37,591 nucleotides of DNA from a bacterium. Lineage in GTDB: Bacteria; Elusimicrobiota; Elusimicrobia; UBA1565; UBA9628. The stretch's first letter is position 1; each line of letters opens with the position of its first letter. The notes below the pieces were generated by a model. The model did not search any database, had not been told where the DNA came from, and worked only from the letters and a program-made list of their open reading frames with translations. The stretch spans positions 1-37,591 of the forward strand of contig JAJZQS010000016.1 of NCBI GenBank assembly GCA_021806745.1. Reading direction: 5' to 3'. This document shows positions 1 to 9,100 of this stretch, piece by piece. The position numbers and the translations under genes are program-made.

Positions 1-46
1 ACGCCAGCGCGGCGACGGCGCCAATCGTCCGTCTCAGTCGAATCAT
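1..46 (-). CDS. N-terminus of a probable secreted protein (partial)
   Basis: Reading the minus strand from an ATG at 46 gives MIRLRRTIGAVAALA before the window ends. Two arginine-rich residue groups followed by a hydrophobic stretch look like the start of a signal peptide. An AGGAG lies four bases upstream of the ATG, at 51-55, so the start is credible. The gene is divergent from the outer-membrane barrel gene at 186. Nothing can be said of its function, and only 15 codons are visible. Confidence 0.45.
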   Translation of the reverse strand, partial: MIRLRRTIGAVAALA

Positions 47-173
47 GGGGCTCCTGGACCTCGGTGACACAGTATGGACGAGAGTTCGGATTTTCGCCAG
101 GCCCGAGAGGCCCAGGACGGCCTAGGCTCTTGGGCCCACGAATGCGCCCGCAGGCGTCAAATGCGGTAGGATG

Positions 174-179
174 TATCAT
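174..179 (+). promoter_or_regulatory. -10 element of a probable leaderless promoter
   Basis: TATCAT is followed by six bases (AAGGCC) and then the ATG at 186. A transcript started here would begin at or next to the start codon. No -35 match is evident 17 bases upstream. The same geometry recurs at several other genes in this window. Confidence 0.5.
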
Positions 180-185
180 AAGGCC

Positions 186-1388
186 ATGGCGATTTCTTCC
201 CGCCGGAGCACGCGGCGCGCCCGCCTCGCGGCGGCCGTTTTCGTTCTTTTCTGCTCGGCGCTCCTGCATCCCGCCCAAGCGCGCGCCCAAGCCGCGCCGC
301 CGCGGCTTGAGCGCGCCCGCAGCCTGCTCAACCAAGGCAAGGCGCAGGAGGCGCTGCCGCTGCTGGAAGCGGCCGTTCTGACCGCGCCGCAAGACCTGGA
401 TCTGCGCTGCGATTTGGCTCGCGCCCTGGCCTGGACCGGGCGCTACGACGACGCGCAAAAGCAGTATGCGCTCGTTTTAGCGAAAAATCCGAAGCACCGC
501 GAGGCCCTGCTGGGCCTGCTGCGCCTGCGCGGCTACCAAGGGCGGCCGCAAGACGCGCTCGCGCTGGCCCGGCAGGGCCTGAAGGACTATCCGCAGGATC
601 CGGAGTTTCTTCAGGAACTCGCGCGTCTGCAGGCGCTGATCCGCCGCGCCGACTGCGAGAAGCCGCGGCGCTTCACCGCGCGCACCGGCTACTATCACGA
701 GGACTACAATTTCGTCGGCCCCGGAAACGGGACGGAGCTGTCTTTGGAGGACCGGCAATTCCACGGTTGGAACGTTCTGGGAGGCGCGACCTACCAACAT
801 CGCTTCGGCCTGGACGACACGGACTTCGGCGTGGAGGCGGACCACAAGCTGGGCGGACACGGCGCGTGGGCGGGATTTGCCGCCGGCGGGGCCACCTCGG
901 GCACCATCCTGCCCTCCGCGCGCGGCGCGCTCCACGGCGGGCTGCCCCTGGGCGCGGGCTTCTCGGCCGAGGCCGCCGCGTCCTACCAGCACTACGACGC
1001 CGCCGACGTCTACGGCTTGGCCCCGACTTTGACCTGGGAGGGCCTGGGTCTGGCGGCCAGCGTGGGCTACTCCACGACGCAAAGCGCCTTCACCTCCGGC
1101 GGCGCCAGCGGCTGGCTGGGCGCCTACAACACGCGCCTGGCTTGGGAAGAATGGTGCCGGTTCAAGCCCTGGATTTCCTACACCCACGCCAACGAGGCCT
1201 TCCAGCCGGGGCTATCGCTTCCTCCGGGAAATTTCCGCTCCGACAGCTACGGCGCCGGCTTTTCCCTGCGCGTGACGCCGGCCGTGGAGTTGACGCCCTA
1301 CTACACCTACGAGTCGCGGCCCACCTTGGCCCAGCGCGTGCGCTACGTCGGCGCCGGGATGTCCTACTCGTGGGGCGACATGAAGTAA
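186..1388 (+). CDS. TPR-containing outer-membrane beta-barrel protein, YaiO-like
   Basis: The 400-residue product starts with an arginine-rich, hydrophobic signal peptide that would be cut after an AQA-type site around residues 33-36. Residues about 40-160 form TPR-like helical pairs (ARSLLNQGKAQEALPLLEAA, then a second unit with GRYDDAQKQYALVLAKNP). The remaining 240 residues alternate short polar and aromatic strands rich in Gly, Tyr and Trp and end SYSWGDMK, typical of a small outer-membrane barrel. TPR plus barrel is the YaiO arrangement; its molecular role is poorly known and I assign none. I chose ATG 186 rather than 171 because 171 would overlap the TATCAT element. Barrels usually end on an aromatic residue, so the four residues after SYSW may be sequence picked up at the junction discussed for 1389. 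Confidence 0.75.
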   Translation: MAISSRRSTRRARLAAAVFVLFCSALLHPAQARAQAAPPRLERARSLLNQGKAQEALPLLEAAVLTAPQDLDLRCDLARALAWTGRYDDAQKQYALVLAKNPKHREALLGLLRLRGYQGRPQDALALARQGLKDYPQDPEFLQELARLQALIRRADCEKPRRFTARTGYYHEDYNFVGPGNGTELSLEDRQFHGWNVLGGATYQHRFGLDDTDFGVEADHKLGGHGAWAGFAAGGATSGTILPSARGALHGGLPLGAGFSAEAAASYQHYDAADVYGLAPTLTWEGLGLAASVGYSTTQSAFTSGGASGWLGAYNTRLAWEEWCRFKPWISYTHANEAFQPGLSLPPGNFRSDSYGAGFSLRVTPAVELTPYYTYESRPTLAQRVRYVGAGMSYSWGDMK

Positions 1389-1468
1389 TCCTTCTGAAGT
1401 TCCTTGACGGCCTCTTCCGCCTGCTTATGCGAATCATAAACGGCAACGACCGGTTCATTCATGGTCAT
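1364..1468 (-). pseudogene. N-terminal remnant of a YflT-like general stress protein
   Basis: The minus strand has a good ribosome binding site (AGGGGAC) and an ATG at 1468. It encodes MTMNEPVVAVYDSHKQAEEA then VKELQK, the classic beginning of the YflT/general stress protein 17M family (PF11181 type). After VKELQK, at about 1390, the similarity stops, and a TAG follows at 1364 inside the opposite-strand barrel gene. Family members run to about 170 residues, so this is a 5' fragment. The break coincides with the stop codon of the barrel gene (1386-1388). It is the best evidence for a recombination or assembly junction here. Confidence 0.6.
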
Positions 1469-1516
1469 ATGTCCCCTTTCAATGTGCTCGATTTTCTTCG
1501 CCGCGTTTCCCTCAGT

Positions 1517-2443
1517 CTAGGCTTCCGAGCCGTTCGTCTTCTTGAGCTCCCTCGCCTTCTGTTCTCGGTCCTGCAATCCCATCGTGAGCGCCGTCATTCC
1601 GGCAAGGCCGCCGAGCTGCATGGTTTCCACGGCCGAGCTTGGCACGATCACGATCGTGGAATTCTCCTTCAAGCCCTCATAAAGCATGTTCATCGCTCGC
1701 AGGTGCAGGGCGATGGGATCGTCGGCGTAGGTCCTTGCCGCCTCCCCGAACTTCTCCGCAACTTGCCGCTCTGAATCGCCCAGGATCACCCGGGCCTGAC
1801 GCTCTCTTTCCGCTTGGGCCTGCATCGACATCGCGTCCTCAAGGGCTGTGGGGATCAGCACGTCTTTGACTTCCACCGAAATGATGCTGATGCCCCAGGG
1901 CTCGGCGCGCGCGTCGATGATCTTCTGCAGTTCGCTGCCAATCTTCTCCCGACCTTCCAGCATGTCCGAGAGCATGGTCTTGCCGATGACGTCGCGCAGT
2001 GCCGTTTGGGAGGCCCAGCCGATGGCGCCCTGATAATTGGCGACGTCCAGGGCCGCTTTCTTCGGGTCAAAGACCTTCCAAAACAGCACCGCATCGACGT
2101 CGACCGGCACGGTGTCCTTGGTCAAGGTCTTTTCCGCCTTGAAAGAAACCGTGATCACGCGGGTATCGATCCAGTAAGGGATCGTGTCGACGATCGGGAT
2201 GATGAAGAACAGCCCGGGCCCCTCAAGAGAGCGGAACTTGCCGAGGCGCAAGATCACCGCCTTTTCCCACTGATCAGCGACGTTCGTCGCGAGAAAGCCG
2301 GCAAAGGCGAAAACAAGGGCAATGGCCCCGATCCATTCGCTGTTCGCGTCGCCCGTGACTCGATACACGACGAACGCCAATGCCCACCCGACGACGATGA
2401 TTCCGATGAAGATCAATGCCGCAAAAGAGCTTCGAGTTCTCAT
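1517..2443 (-). CDS. Slipin / SPFH (band 7) domain membrane protein
   Basis: The 308-residue protein begins with two hydrophobic spans (about residues 7-28 and 37-54). An SPFH/stomatin domain follows: EKAVILRLGKFRSLEGPGLF, IDTRVITVSF, TKDTVPVDVDAVLFWKV, and the helical part with ALRDVIG, LDEMLEGRE-like (here SDMLEGREKIG) and WGISIISVEVKDV. An Ala/Gln/Arg-rich coiled coil (AQAERERQARVILGDSERQ) and a short C-terminal tail end it. Slipins oligomerise in the membrane and organise lipid microdomains; they often accompany NfeD proteases, but none is seen here. GGGAGGTG seven bases before the ATG supports the start. It lies between two remnants of a general stress gene and downstream of the SOD, all on the minus strand, suggesting a stress-related unit. 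Confidence 0.9.
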   Translation of the reverse strand: MRTRSSFAALIFIGIIVVGWALAFVVYRVTGDANSEWIGAIALVFAFAGFLATNVADQWEKAVILRLGKFRSLEGPGLFFIIPIVDTIPYWIDTRVITVSFKAEKTLTKDTVPVDVDAVLFWKVFDPKKAALDVANYQGAIGWASQTALRDVIGKTMLSDMLEGREKIGSELQKIIDARAEPWGISIISVEVKDVLIPTALEDAMSMQAQAERERQARVILGDSERQVAEKFGEAARTYADDPIALHLRAMNMLYEGLKENSTIVIVPSSAVETMQLGGLAGMTALTMGLQDREQKARELKKTNGSEA

Positions 2444-2464
2444 TTAATGCACCTCCCAATTTAA

Positions 2465-2598
2465 GCGCCGTTGTCCGTCGTTTCTCGCGCGTCGGATTCA
2501 TGATCGTTTTGGCGCGGACGACGCCTTCCGGCGTCCCGTGCGCGATGACCACCACGAACCGGTTCGCCTTCAGGGCGATTTCATATCTGATCGCTCAT
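2465..2598 (-). pseudogene. C-terminal remnant of a YflT-like general stress protein, frameshifted
   Basis: An AGGAGAGA at 2603-2610 precedes ATG 2598, which opens a five-codon frame (MSDQI, stop). One base out of frame from there the sequence reads YEIALKANRFVVVIAHGTPE followed by GVVRAKTIMN. That matches the conserved C-terminus of YflT-like general stress proteins, where YETALKADKF...AHGT...A is the usual pattern. A single inserted base near 2584-2586 would explain the frame break, and the native stop is also missing because the frame runs on into the slipin gene. The corresponding N-terminal piece lies about 1 kb away, beyond the slipin gene (1390-1468), and the middle of the gene is absent from the window. 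Confidence 0.5.
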
Positions 2599-2648
2599 GA
2601 TGTCTCTCCTATCAATATCCCCGGCATCTCCGGAGTTTCGTCGGACCG

Positions 2649-3404
2649 CTATTTCCCGATCTCCTGCCACTGCGACTCCTGAGTCGCAAAACCCAGGACC
2701 TGTTCCACCTTCGGCCAATCGACGTTCTTGAGAAAAGCATCGATGTAGGCCGGCCGGCCCGCGACCCCCGCATCCACCATGTACGCATGCTCCCAGACGT
2801 CCATGACCAGGATCGGAACGAACCCCGACGGATGGCCGCCCTCGTGCAGGCCGATCCAATGGTTGGTCAGCACCTGCGCCCGCGGGTCGTAATACAGGAT
2901 CACCCAACCCACTCCGCGCATCTTGCCCATGACATAAAACTCCTCCAACCACTTGCCGTACCCGCCGAACGATTTCTTCAGCAGTTTGGTCAGCTTGGCG
3001 TTTTCGCCCAACGGCATTTCGCCGGCTTTCAGGATGCCGAAATAGTGCTCATGAAGGATCATCCCGTCGTACTCGAAGCCCAAGTGCCGCTTGAGCTCCG
3101 CGAACTCCACGCCGAAGTCGCCCTTCTCCGAGAGCGCCGCGAGCTTCCCGTTGAAAAGATTGACGTTCTTCACATAGCCCTCGTACAACGACCAATGCTG
3201 CGTGATCTGCGACTCGCTGATGCCCGACAGCCCTTTCGGCCGCAGTTCCGTACGCACCTGATATTTGTAGTGCATGCAAACCTCCTCTACCGCATTTTGA
3301 ACGCCGCTCGTCACCCTGGCCGAATCGCTCGCCGGGAAAGATTCCTCGAGAGCCTCGTCGAGCCTCGCCTCGAGCGGTTTCATTTCCTCTTCTTTCTTCG
3401 TCAT
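2649..3404 (-). CDS. Fe/Mn superoxide dismutase with an N-terminal FPASD peptide
   Basis: The enzyme core is the last 208 residues, starting MHYKYQV. It is a complete Fe/Mn SOD that disproportionates superoxide, with metal ligands readable as H27 (TQHWSLYEGY), H77 (LHEHYF), D159 and H163 (DVWEHAYMVD). In the same frame upstream are 43 residues with LDEALEESFPASDSARVT, a motif found in many short free-standing stress-associated proteins. ATG 3404 has GAGGAG five bases upstream, and ATG 3275 has its own very strong AGAGGAGG (3281-3288). Either the two are translated as a 251-residue fusion, or two products arise, or the peptide lost its stop codon. No signal peptide is seen, so a cytoplasmic enzyme is expected. 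Identity as SOD is firm; the start is the uncertain part. Confidence 0.88.
   Translation of the reverse strand: MTKKEEEMKPLEARLDEALEESFPASDSARVTSGVQNAVEEVCMHYKYQVRTELRPKGLSGISESQITQHWSLYEGYVKNVNLFNGKLAALSEKGDFGVEFAELKRHLGFEYDGMILHEHYFGILKAGEMPLGENAKLTKLLKKSFGGYGKWLEEFYVMGKMRGVGWVILYYDPRAQVLTNHWIGLHEGGHPSGFVPILVMDVWEHAYMVDAGVAGRPAYIDAFLKNVDWPKVEQVLGFATQESQWQEIGK
3281..3288 (-). promoter_or_regulatory. Internal ribosome binding site for the SOD core
   Basis: AGAGGAGG lies five bases before ATG 3275, where the catalytic SOD domain begins, although the upstream reading frame passes through it without a stop. It is the strongest Shine-Dalgarno match in this block and implies that the 208-residue SOD can be made by itself. 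Confidence 0.7.
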
Positions 3405-3494
3405 AGCGCTCCTCGAACGAGAAAGACCTCGGTGATTCGATCGTTCATGAGATTTTCCGTTACCGGGGACGCTCCATCCACAAGAAAGAATCAT

Positions 3495-4652
3495 TCAGGG
3501 CGTCTCCTGTCGACGCGCGGCGGCTCGCCGAGTCGCTCGCCCCCTCCATAGCGGCAAGGCGAAGGAGAAGCGCGAACCGCCGCCCGGCGAACTCTCGACG
3601 CTGAGCCTGCTTCCGTGGTGCGAGAGCAGCTCCTGGCATATCTTAAGGCCGAGGCCGAGACCCGACGCCGTCCGCATCCCGTCTGCGGTGCGTTGTCCCG
3701 AGAGAATGAGCGGGATTTCCTTCGTTTTGATTCCGATCCCGCTGTCTTTTACGGAGATTCGCAGCATAGATCCATTGACCGGCCTGACCCCCACCGTGAT
3801 GTGCCCCCCCGCCGGAGTGTATTTGATCGCGTTGGAAATGAGGTTGGCGATCACCAAGGACACCGCGTCGGCATCGGCCTTGATGGCCCCGGTTTTGGCT
3901 GCGGCGAGGGAACTCAACCTCATGCCGATCTTCTTGTGTTGGGCCAACGGACGCAGCATCTTGATGCTTTCCTTGAGCAGCTCGTTGATCGGCGTCTTGC
4001 ACACGTTGATGATCAAGCTGCCGGACTCGAGCCTCGCGCTGTCGAGCCAGTTGGCGACGTTTTTCTTGAGCCGGTTCAGCGTCCTATCGATGACGTCGTA
4101 GGTACACCGGCGGTCTTTGGCGAGCTTCCCGCGTTCCCCCCTTTTTAGAACATGGCTGGAGGTTATCAACATCGTCAAGGAGTTGTTGAATTCATGGCAG
4201 ATCCAGGTCACCATTTCCGACTTAAACCGCGAGGACTCGGTCTTGTCGCGTTCCGCGATGTCCCGGGCGATCAAGGCCGCTCCAGCCACGCGCCCCGCCC
4301 CGTTCCTGATCGGCAAAATGGAGAGGCGGATTTTCAGGCGCCGTCCATCCTTTCCGACGAATTCCGTTTCATGGTGATGGAAGCGGCCTCCTCGCGATAT
4401 CCTCTTGTTGAATTGAGGCACGGCATCGCTCCTGTCCGGCGGCGCCAGGAGAGACACGGACTTTCCCAGCATCTCGTGCGGAGCGTAGCCGAAGAGGCGC
4501 TCGGCGCCCGGATTCCAGGCGGTGAGAGTCTCATCCAGTGTGGCGCTCATGATGGCGTCGTCGGACGCCTCGACGATGGCGGCCAATTGAGAGGCCGCGA
4601 GTTCCGGTTCGAGCTGCAGTCGCAACGTGCTTGTTTCGGCACGATGTCGCAT
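3495..4652 (-). CDS. PAS-domain sensor histidine kinase
   Basis: The 385-residue cytoplasmic kinase has no membrane span. Residues about 20-135 are a PAS domain (AIVEASDDAIMSATLDETLT, WNPGAERLFGY, then a PAC-like RDIAERDK). A HisKA domain follows with the phosphorylated histidine probably H153 in ICHEFNNSLT, and a HATPase has N box N274 (NLISNAIKYTP), G1 box DSGIG 303-307 and G2 box GLGLGL 331-336. AAGGGG about eight bases upstream supports ATG 4652 over longer in-frame starts. No receiver domain is attached; the PhoB-like regulator divergently placed at 5401 is a possible partner. The H box replaces the usual HELRTPL with HEFNNSL, a known variant. The signal sensed is unknown. Confidence 0.9.
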   Translation of the reverse strand: MRHRAETSTLRLQLEPELAASQLAAIVEASDDAIMSATLDETLTAWNPGAERLFGYAPHEMLGKSVSLLAPPDRSDAVPQFNKRISRGGRFHHHETEFVGKDGRRLKIRLSILPIRNGAGRVAGAALIARDIAERDKTESSRFKSEMVTWICHEFNNSLTMLITSSHVLKRGERGKLAKDRRCTYDVIDRTLNRLKKNVANWLDSARLESGSLIINVCKTPINELLKESIKMLRPLAQHKKIGMRLSSLAAAKTGAIKADADAVSLVIANLISNAIKYTPAGGHITVGVRPVNGSMLRISVKDSGIGIKTKEIPLILSGQRTADGMRTASGLGLGLKICQELLSHHGSRLSVESSPGGGSRFSFALPLWRGRATRRAAARRQETP

Positions 4653-4756
4653 ATGACTGTTCCCCTTTCGGCACCCGAGCGGGGACGGACAACGCCCTCC
4701 CCCGCCCGGCGTGCCGCCGCCGGCGTCGGTTGTCGCGAAAACCGCGCCATCCCGGG

Positions 4757-5086
4757 TCAATCGAGCCTGACCTCGAATATTCTGGGCTCGGACGACGCGA
4801 TCGTCCCGTCCGGCCTGCGCAGTCGGGCCAGGGCCCGGTGCTCGCTGGCGTGATAGCCAGTCCAGTCGTACCACCAGAGGCCTATGGATTCCCGGCACGG
4901 CTGCCAATCGCCTCCGTCGATGCATATCTCGACGCTCTCCGCCGGTTCGGCGACGGCGACTTGGAACGTATAGTTCGTGTGCGAGACGGTCTCCTTCTCG
5001 TCGGGATGAACGACGCTGACCGACGGGTTCTTCCGCCGAGCGCGCGGTTTTTCCGCGACGGCTCCGCTTTTCTTGAATATCGACAT
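4757..5086 (-). CDS. Small beta-rich protein with WWYDW motif, unknown function
   Basis: The 109-residue protein has no signal peptide or membrane span. After a basic N-terminus (KPRARRKNP) it reads as alternating strands (SVSVVHPDEKETV, YTFQVAVAEPAESVEICIDG), a conserved-looking aromatic patch (DWQPCRESIGLWWYDW) and a final HRALARLRRPDG...EPRIFEV. The pattern suggests a single Ig-like or carbohydrate-module-like beta sandwich kept in the cytoplasm. AAGGAG seven bases upstream supports the ATG. It lies 104 bases ahead of the PAS kinase on the same strand and divergent from the response regulator. It could be an accessory or adaptor of that signalling pair, but no function is assigned. Confidence 0.75.
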   Translation of the reverse strand: MSIFKKSGAVAEKPRARRKNPSVSVVHPDEKETVSHTNYTFQVAVAEPAESVEICIDGGDWQPCRESIGLWWYDWTGYHASEHRALARLRRPDGTIASSEPRIFEVRLD

Positions 5087-5400
5087 TTGTTTCTCCTTTG
5101 CGAAGTTTAGATTCCGGCCAAACTCAGACCGGGTGCTGCCGATGCCGCGTCCGTATTCCGGCTCGATCCGGCCGTAATCCGGTTCCGGGCCCGATGCGAA
5201 GTGGAACTATTGTAAAACGAAGCCAGGTCTCGTCATGGAAAATGAAATGTAAATGTTTTGTCTACGAAATCGCACCAGTCGCGCGACTCCGTCGTCGGAG
5301 GATTCTGTTTTTGGGATGAGACCGGCATCCCACATTCCCGCCCCAATCATCGTCTCCCCGGAGGTTCGGCGGCTCTTTGCTAGAATCGGAGGGTACCCGC
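5087..5400. other. Divergent regulatory region, no gene
   Basis: These 314 bases separate the small WWYDW gene (minus) from the response regulator gene (plus). The middle (about 5205-5310) is the most AT-rich part of the window. No credible ORF is visible. A TAGAAT preceded by TGC at about 5379-5387 and GGAGGG at 5388-5393 precede the regulator start. On the minus strand an ATGACG/TACAAT pair is present (see separate entry). Confidence 0.6.
5209..5236 (-). promoter_or_regulatory. Candidate promoter toward the WWYDW gene
   Basis: On the minus strand ATGACG (5231-5236) and TACAAT (5209-5214) are spaced by 16 bases and match sigma-70 hexamers at four and five of six positions. This would leave a leader of about 115 bases. 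The AT-rich context favours it, but the match is moderate. Confidence 0.35.
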
Positions 5401-6111
5401 ATGGCTCATAAATCGATGATTCTTATCGTTGAGGACGAGGGGCCTATGCGGGAGCTCTTGCGGTTCAATCTGCGCGAGGACGGTTATCGCGTGCTCACCG
5501 CCGGCTCGGCCGAGCGCGGCTTGTCCCTCGTCCGCAGCCGCAAACCCGACCTGATCGTGCTCGACGTGATGCTTCCAGGCATGGACGGATTGGAGATGTG
5601 CCGCCGGGTGCGTCAGCAGAGGGACATCCCCATCCTGTTCCTGACCGCCAAGAAGGGCGAGGTCGACAAGGTGATCGGACTCAAGCTCGGGGGAGACGAC
5701 TACGTCACCAAGCCGTTCTCCTTGAGGGAGCTCCTCGCGAGGATCGAGGCGCTCGATCGCCGGGCCAAGGGTGCGGCGCGCTCCGCTGGCCGGCTCCGTT
5801 CGGCCGGGAAAGTGACCCTCGACGCGGACAGCCGGGAAGCCGCGGTGCGGGGAAAGTCCGTATCGCTGTCCCCCAAGGAGTTCGAGCTCATGAACGCACT
5901 CATGGCCGCCGATGGAAGGATTCTTTCGCGCGAACGGCTCATGAAAATTGTTTGGGGCTATGAACCCAGCCTCGAACTCGAGTCCCGGACGGTGGATCAA
6001 CACATCGCTTTGCTGCGCAAGAAGCTTCGGCCGGAGCAAGACTTGATCGAAACGGTCTCGAAGGGCGGCTACCGCCTCAGGGCCGGGAAGTCGAGGGCAC
6101 GGACTCGGTGA
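5401..6111 (+). CDS. OmpR/PhoB-family response regulator
   Basis: The 236-residue protein has a receiver domain (acidic pocket E11/D12, phosphoacceptor D55 in LIVLDVMLPGMDG, T82 in FLTAKKG, K104 in YVTKPF). A winged-helix DNA-binding domain follows (KEFELMNALMAADGRILSRE, RTVDQHIALLRKKL, TVSKGGYRL). Start 5401 is chosen because GGAGGG lies upstream at about eight bases; an in-frame ATG 24 bases earlier has no such site. Its last four bases overlap the GTG of the CheB-CheR kinase gene, so the two are co-translated, and that kinase is its most likely phosphodonor. The divergent PAS kinase may also act on it. Confidence 0.93.
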   Translation: MAHKSMILIVEDEGPMRELLRFNLREDGYRVLTAGSAERGLSLVRSRKPDLIVLDVMLPGMDGLEMCRRVRQQRDIPILFLTAKKGEVDKVIGLKLGGDDYVTKPFSLRELLARIEALDRRAKGAARSAGRLRSAGKVTLDADSREAAVRGKSVSLSPKEFELMNALMAADGRILSRERLMKIVWGYEPSLELESRTVDQHIALLRKKLRPEQDLIETVSKGGYRLRAGKSRARTR

Positions 6112-9100
6112 GGAACGGCTTCCCGATCGTGGGCGTGGGCGCCTCGGCGGGAGGTCTCGAGGCCGTCTCCAGATTGCTGCGAGCCCTGCCGCCTCGCCCG
6201 GGCATGTCTTTCGTTCTCATTCAGCACCTGTCCCCGACGGGCGTCAGCAACCTGCCCGCCATCCTCTCCAAGTCCACGGGGATGGCCGTCCGACGGGCCG
6301 AGGCCGGCGTGAAGGCCCGTCCCGATTTCCTTTACATCGTGCCGCCGGATAGGGATGTCGTGATCCGCAAGGGCGTCTTGCGCCTGGTCGCCCGCCCGGT
6401 CCGGACGAGCCGACATTCCCCGATTGATCTTTTTCTGGCCAGTCTCGCCGCGGATCAGGGACCGCGCGCCATGGGGATCATCCTGTCGGGAGAAGCGTCC
6501 GACGGGACGGCGGGCCTGGAAACGCTCAAGGCCGCGGGAGGAATCACCTTCGCCCAAGACCTGGACAGCGCCGCCCATCCCAGCATGCCGCTTTCGGCCG
6601 CCTCCTCCGGCTGCGTCGACTTCGTGCTGTCCCCGGAAAGGATCGCCGAAGAGTTGACAAGGATCGGGCGGCATCCGTACCTCAACGGGAGCGCGTCGAA
6701 GACGGCTTACGCCGCAAGGCTCGCCGACGAGGCCGCTCTCAATAGAATCTTCATCCTTCTGCGGAAGGCGACGGGAGTCGAGTTCACCCACTACAAACGA
6801 ACTACCATCCATCGGCGGATTCAGCGGAGGATGGCGCTCCAGAAGCTCGACACCTTCGAGTCTTACGCGGCTCTGCTGGAGGAGCGGCGCGACGAGCTCG
6901 ACCTCCTGTTCGACGATCTCCTCATCCACGTGACCAGCTTCTTTCGCGACCCCGCCATGTTCAAGGCTCTCGCGCGCCGGGTCTACCCCAAACTGCTGCG
7001 CGGCCGCGCCAAGGGACCCGTCCGGATATGGATTCCCGGTTGCTCTACGGGCGAGGAGGCGTACTCGCACGCCATCAATGTCTTGGAGTTCCTCGGCCGG
7101 GCGGCCTCTCCGACTGCGGTACAGATATTCGCGACGGACGTCAACGACAGGGTGATCTCCAAAGCTCGCCAAGGCTTTTATTCTGACCGCGCCGTTCTTG
7201 GAGTCGACCGCAAGCGCCTGAAGCGCTATTTCGTCCGCAAGGGACGGGGCTATAAGATATCCAGCTCCATCCGGGACATCTGCGTCTTCGCCCGGCACGA
7301 CCTGACCTGCGACCCGCCTTTCTCCAACATGGACCTGATCAGTTGCCGGAATGTGATGATCTACCTGGACTCCGCCCTGCAGAAAAAGGTGGTTCCTTTC
7401 ATGCATTACGCGCTCCGACCCGGGGGTTTCCTCGTCTTGGGCGGCTCGGAGATGATCGGCGACGCCTCGCGATTCTTCTTGCTGGATAAGAAGAATCGAA
7501 TTTACTCCCGCAAGCCGGGAGCGGCGCCGGCGCAGATTCCTCTTGTCGCCGTGTCGACGGACACTCCCATAGCGCCGACCCGGTCTTTCGCGTCCGTCTC
7601 GGCTTACAAAGGGCCGGATCTTCAGCAGGAGATCGACCGCGTGCTCTTGGAACGCTACGCCCCGGCGGGCGTGATGATCGACGACCGGCTTGAGATTTTG
7701 CAGTTCCGCGGCCAGACCAGTCCCTTCTTGGAGCCGGCCCCCGGCAAAGCCAGCCTCAACCTCCTGAAAATGGCGCGAGAAGGGCTTCTCCTGCAACTCA
7801 ACTCCGCCGTCCGCGAAGCGAGGGAGACCGCGGCCCCGGTCCGCAGAGAAGGAATCGCGTTCTCATGGAACGGGCAGCAGGAGACGGCGAGCTTCGAGAT
7901 CATTCCCTTCTCGCCCACGGAAACGGGACGCTGCTTCCTGGTCCTCTTCCAAAAGGGCGCGGCGGCGGGCCCGGACGGTAAACCCGCTCGGCACAACGCG
8001 CGCAAACTCGAACACGAGCTCGCCTCGGCCAGGAGCGATCTCCGAACGGCGTTCGACGAGCAGTTGATCGCTGACGAGGAACTCAAATCCGCCAACGAGG
8101 AGCTTCAGAGCTCCAACGAAGAACTCGTGACCTCCAAAGAAGAGCTTCAAAGCAGCAACGAGGAGCTTCAGAGCTCCAACGATGAGCTCAACCATGCGGT
8201 CCTCGAGCTGACGCGCGCCAACGACGACTGGGCCAACTTCATCGCGAGTACTCGGATTCCGTGCGTCGTATTGAGCGCGGATCTCAACATCCGGCGTTTC
8301 ACGCCCGCCGCCGCTAAGATTTTCAATCTCCTCCCAGGCGACATCGGCAGGCCGATCTCCCAACTGCGACCGGCTCTGCGAGGCGTCGACGTCAGGAGGA
8401 TGGCCGTCGAGACGCTCAACGGCGTCAAGTTTCCCCGCCGGGAAATCCGCGACCGGAGCGGCCGCTGGCACTTGCTCATCGTGCGCCCCTACAGGACGGG
8501 CGCTAAAAAGACCGACGGCGTGACGATCGTCCTTATCAATATCGACGAGGTCCGACGCGGACAGGAGCGGCTCGAGCATTCTCGAAAGGCCCTGGCGGAG
8601 AGCGAGGCCAAACGCCTGCGCGTCTACGTGGAGTCGGCGCCGACCGGCATACTGGCGGCCGACGCGGCAGGCCGGATCGTCCTCGTCAACGCCCGCCTCG
8701 AAGCGATCTTCGGTTACAGACGCAAGGAAATTCTCGGCAAGCCGGTGGAACTCCTGGTGCCCAAGAGCCTCCAAGCCGGCCGGCGGAGAAAACGCCGTTC
8801 CTCCACGGCGGACGCGTGGGCCCGCGCCATAGGCGGCAACCGCCGGCAGCTCAGCGGGTTGCGAAAGGACGGAAGCAGCATTCCCATCGAGGTGAAGCTA
8901 AGCCCGATCCGTGCCGACGCGGACGGCTGGATCGTGGCGACTGTCGAGGACATCGCGAGTCGCGTCCAGATGCAGCAGGACGAGGCCAAGAAGAATCGTG
9001 AGCAGATTCGGGGCGAGCTCATCGCCGACCTGGCGCACGAGCTCAAGACCCCCCTCGCCACTCTCCGGGCAAGCGCGGAGACTTTGCTGCATCGGGAACT

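Noticed and set aside
5098-5319. Plus-strand 73-residue ORF in the divergent region
   Set aside because: Crosses the AT-rich promoter region, has no ribosome binding site and no resemblance to a protein.
6069-7796. 575-residue minus-strand ORF opposite the CheB-CheR gene
   Set aside because: No motif and covers regions where the plus-strand catalytic residues are conserved.
8094-8182. Possible CRISPR-like or tandem repeat array
   Set aside because: The repeats are coding ELQSSNE heptads of a coiled coil; there are no spacers of constant length and no cas genes.
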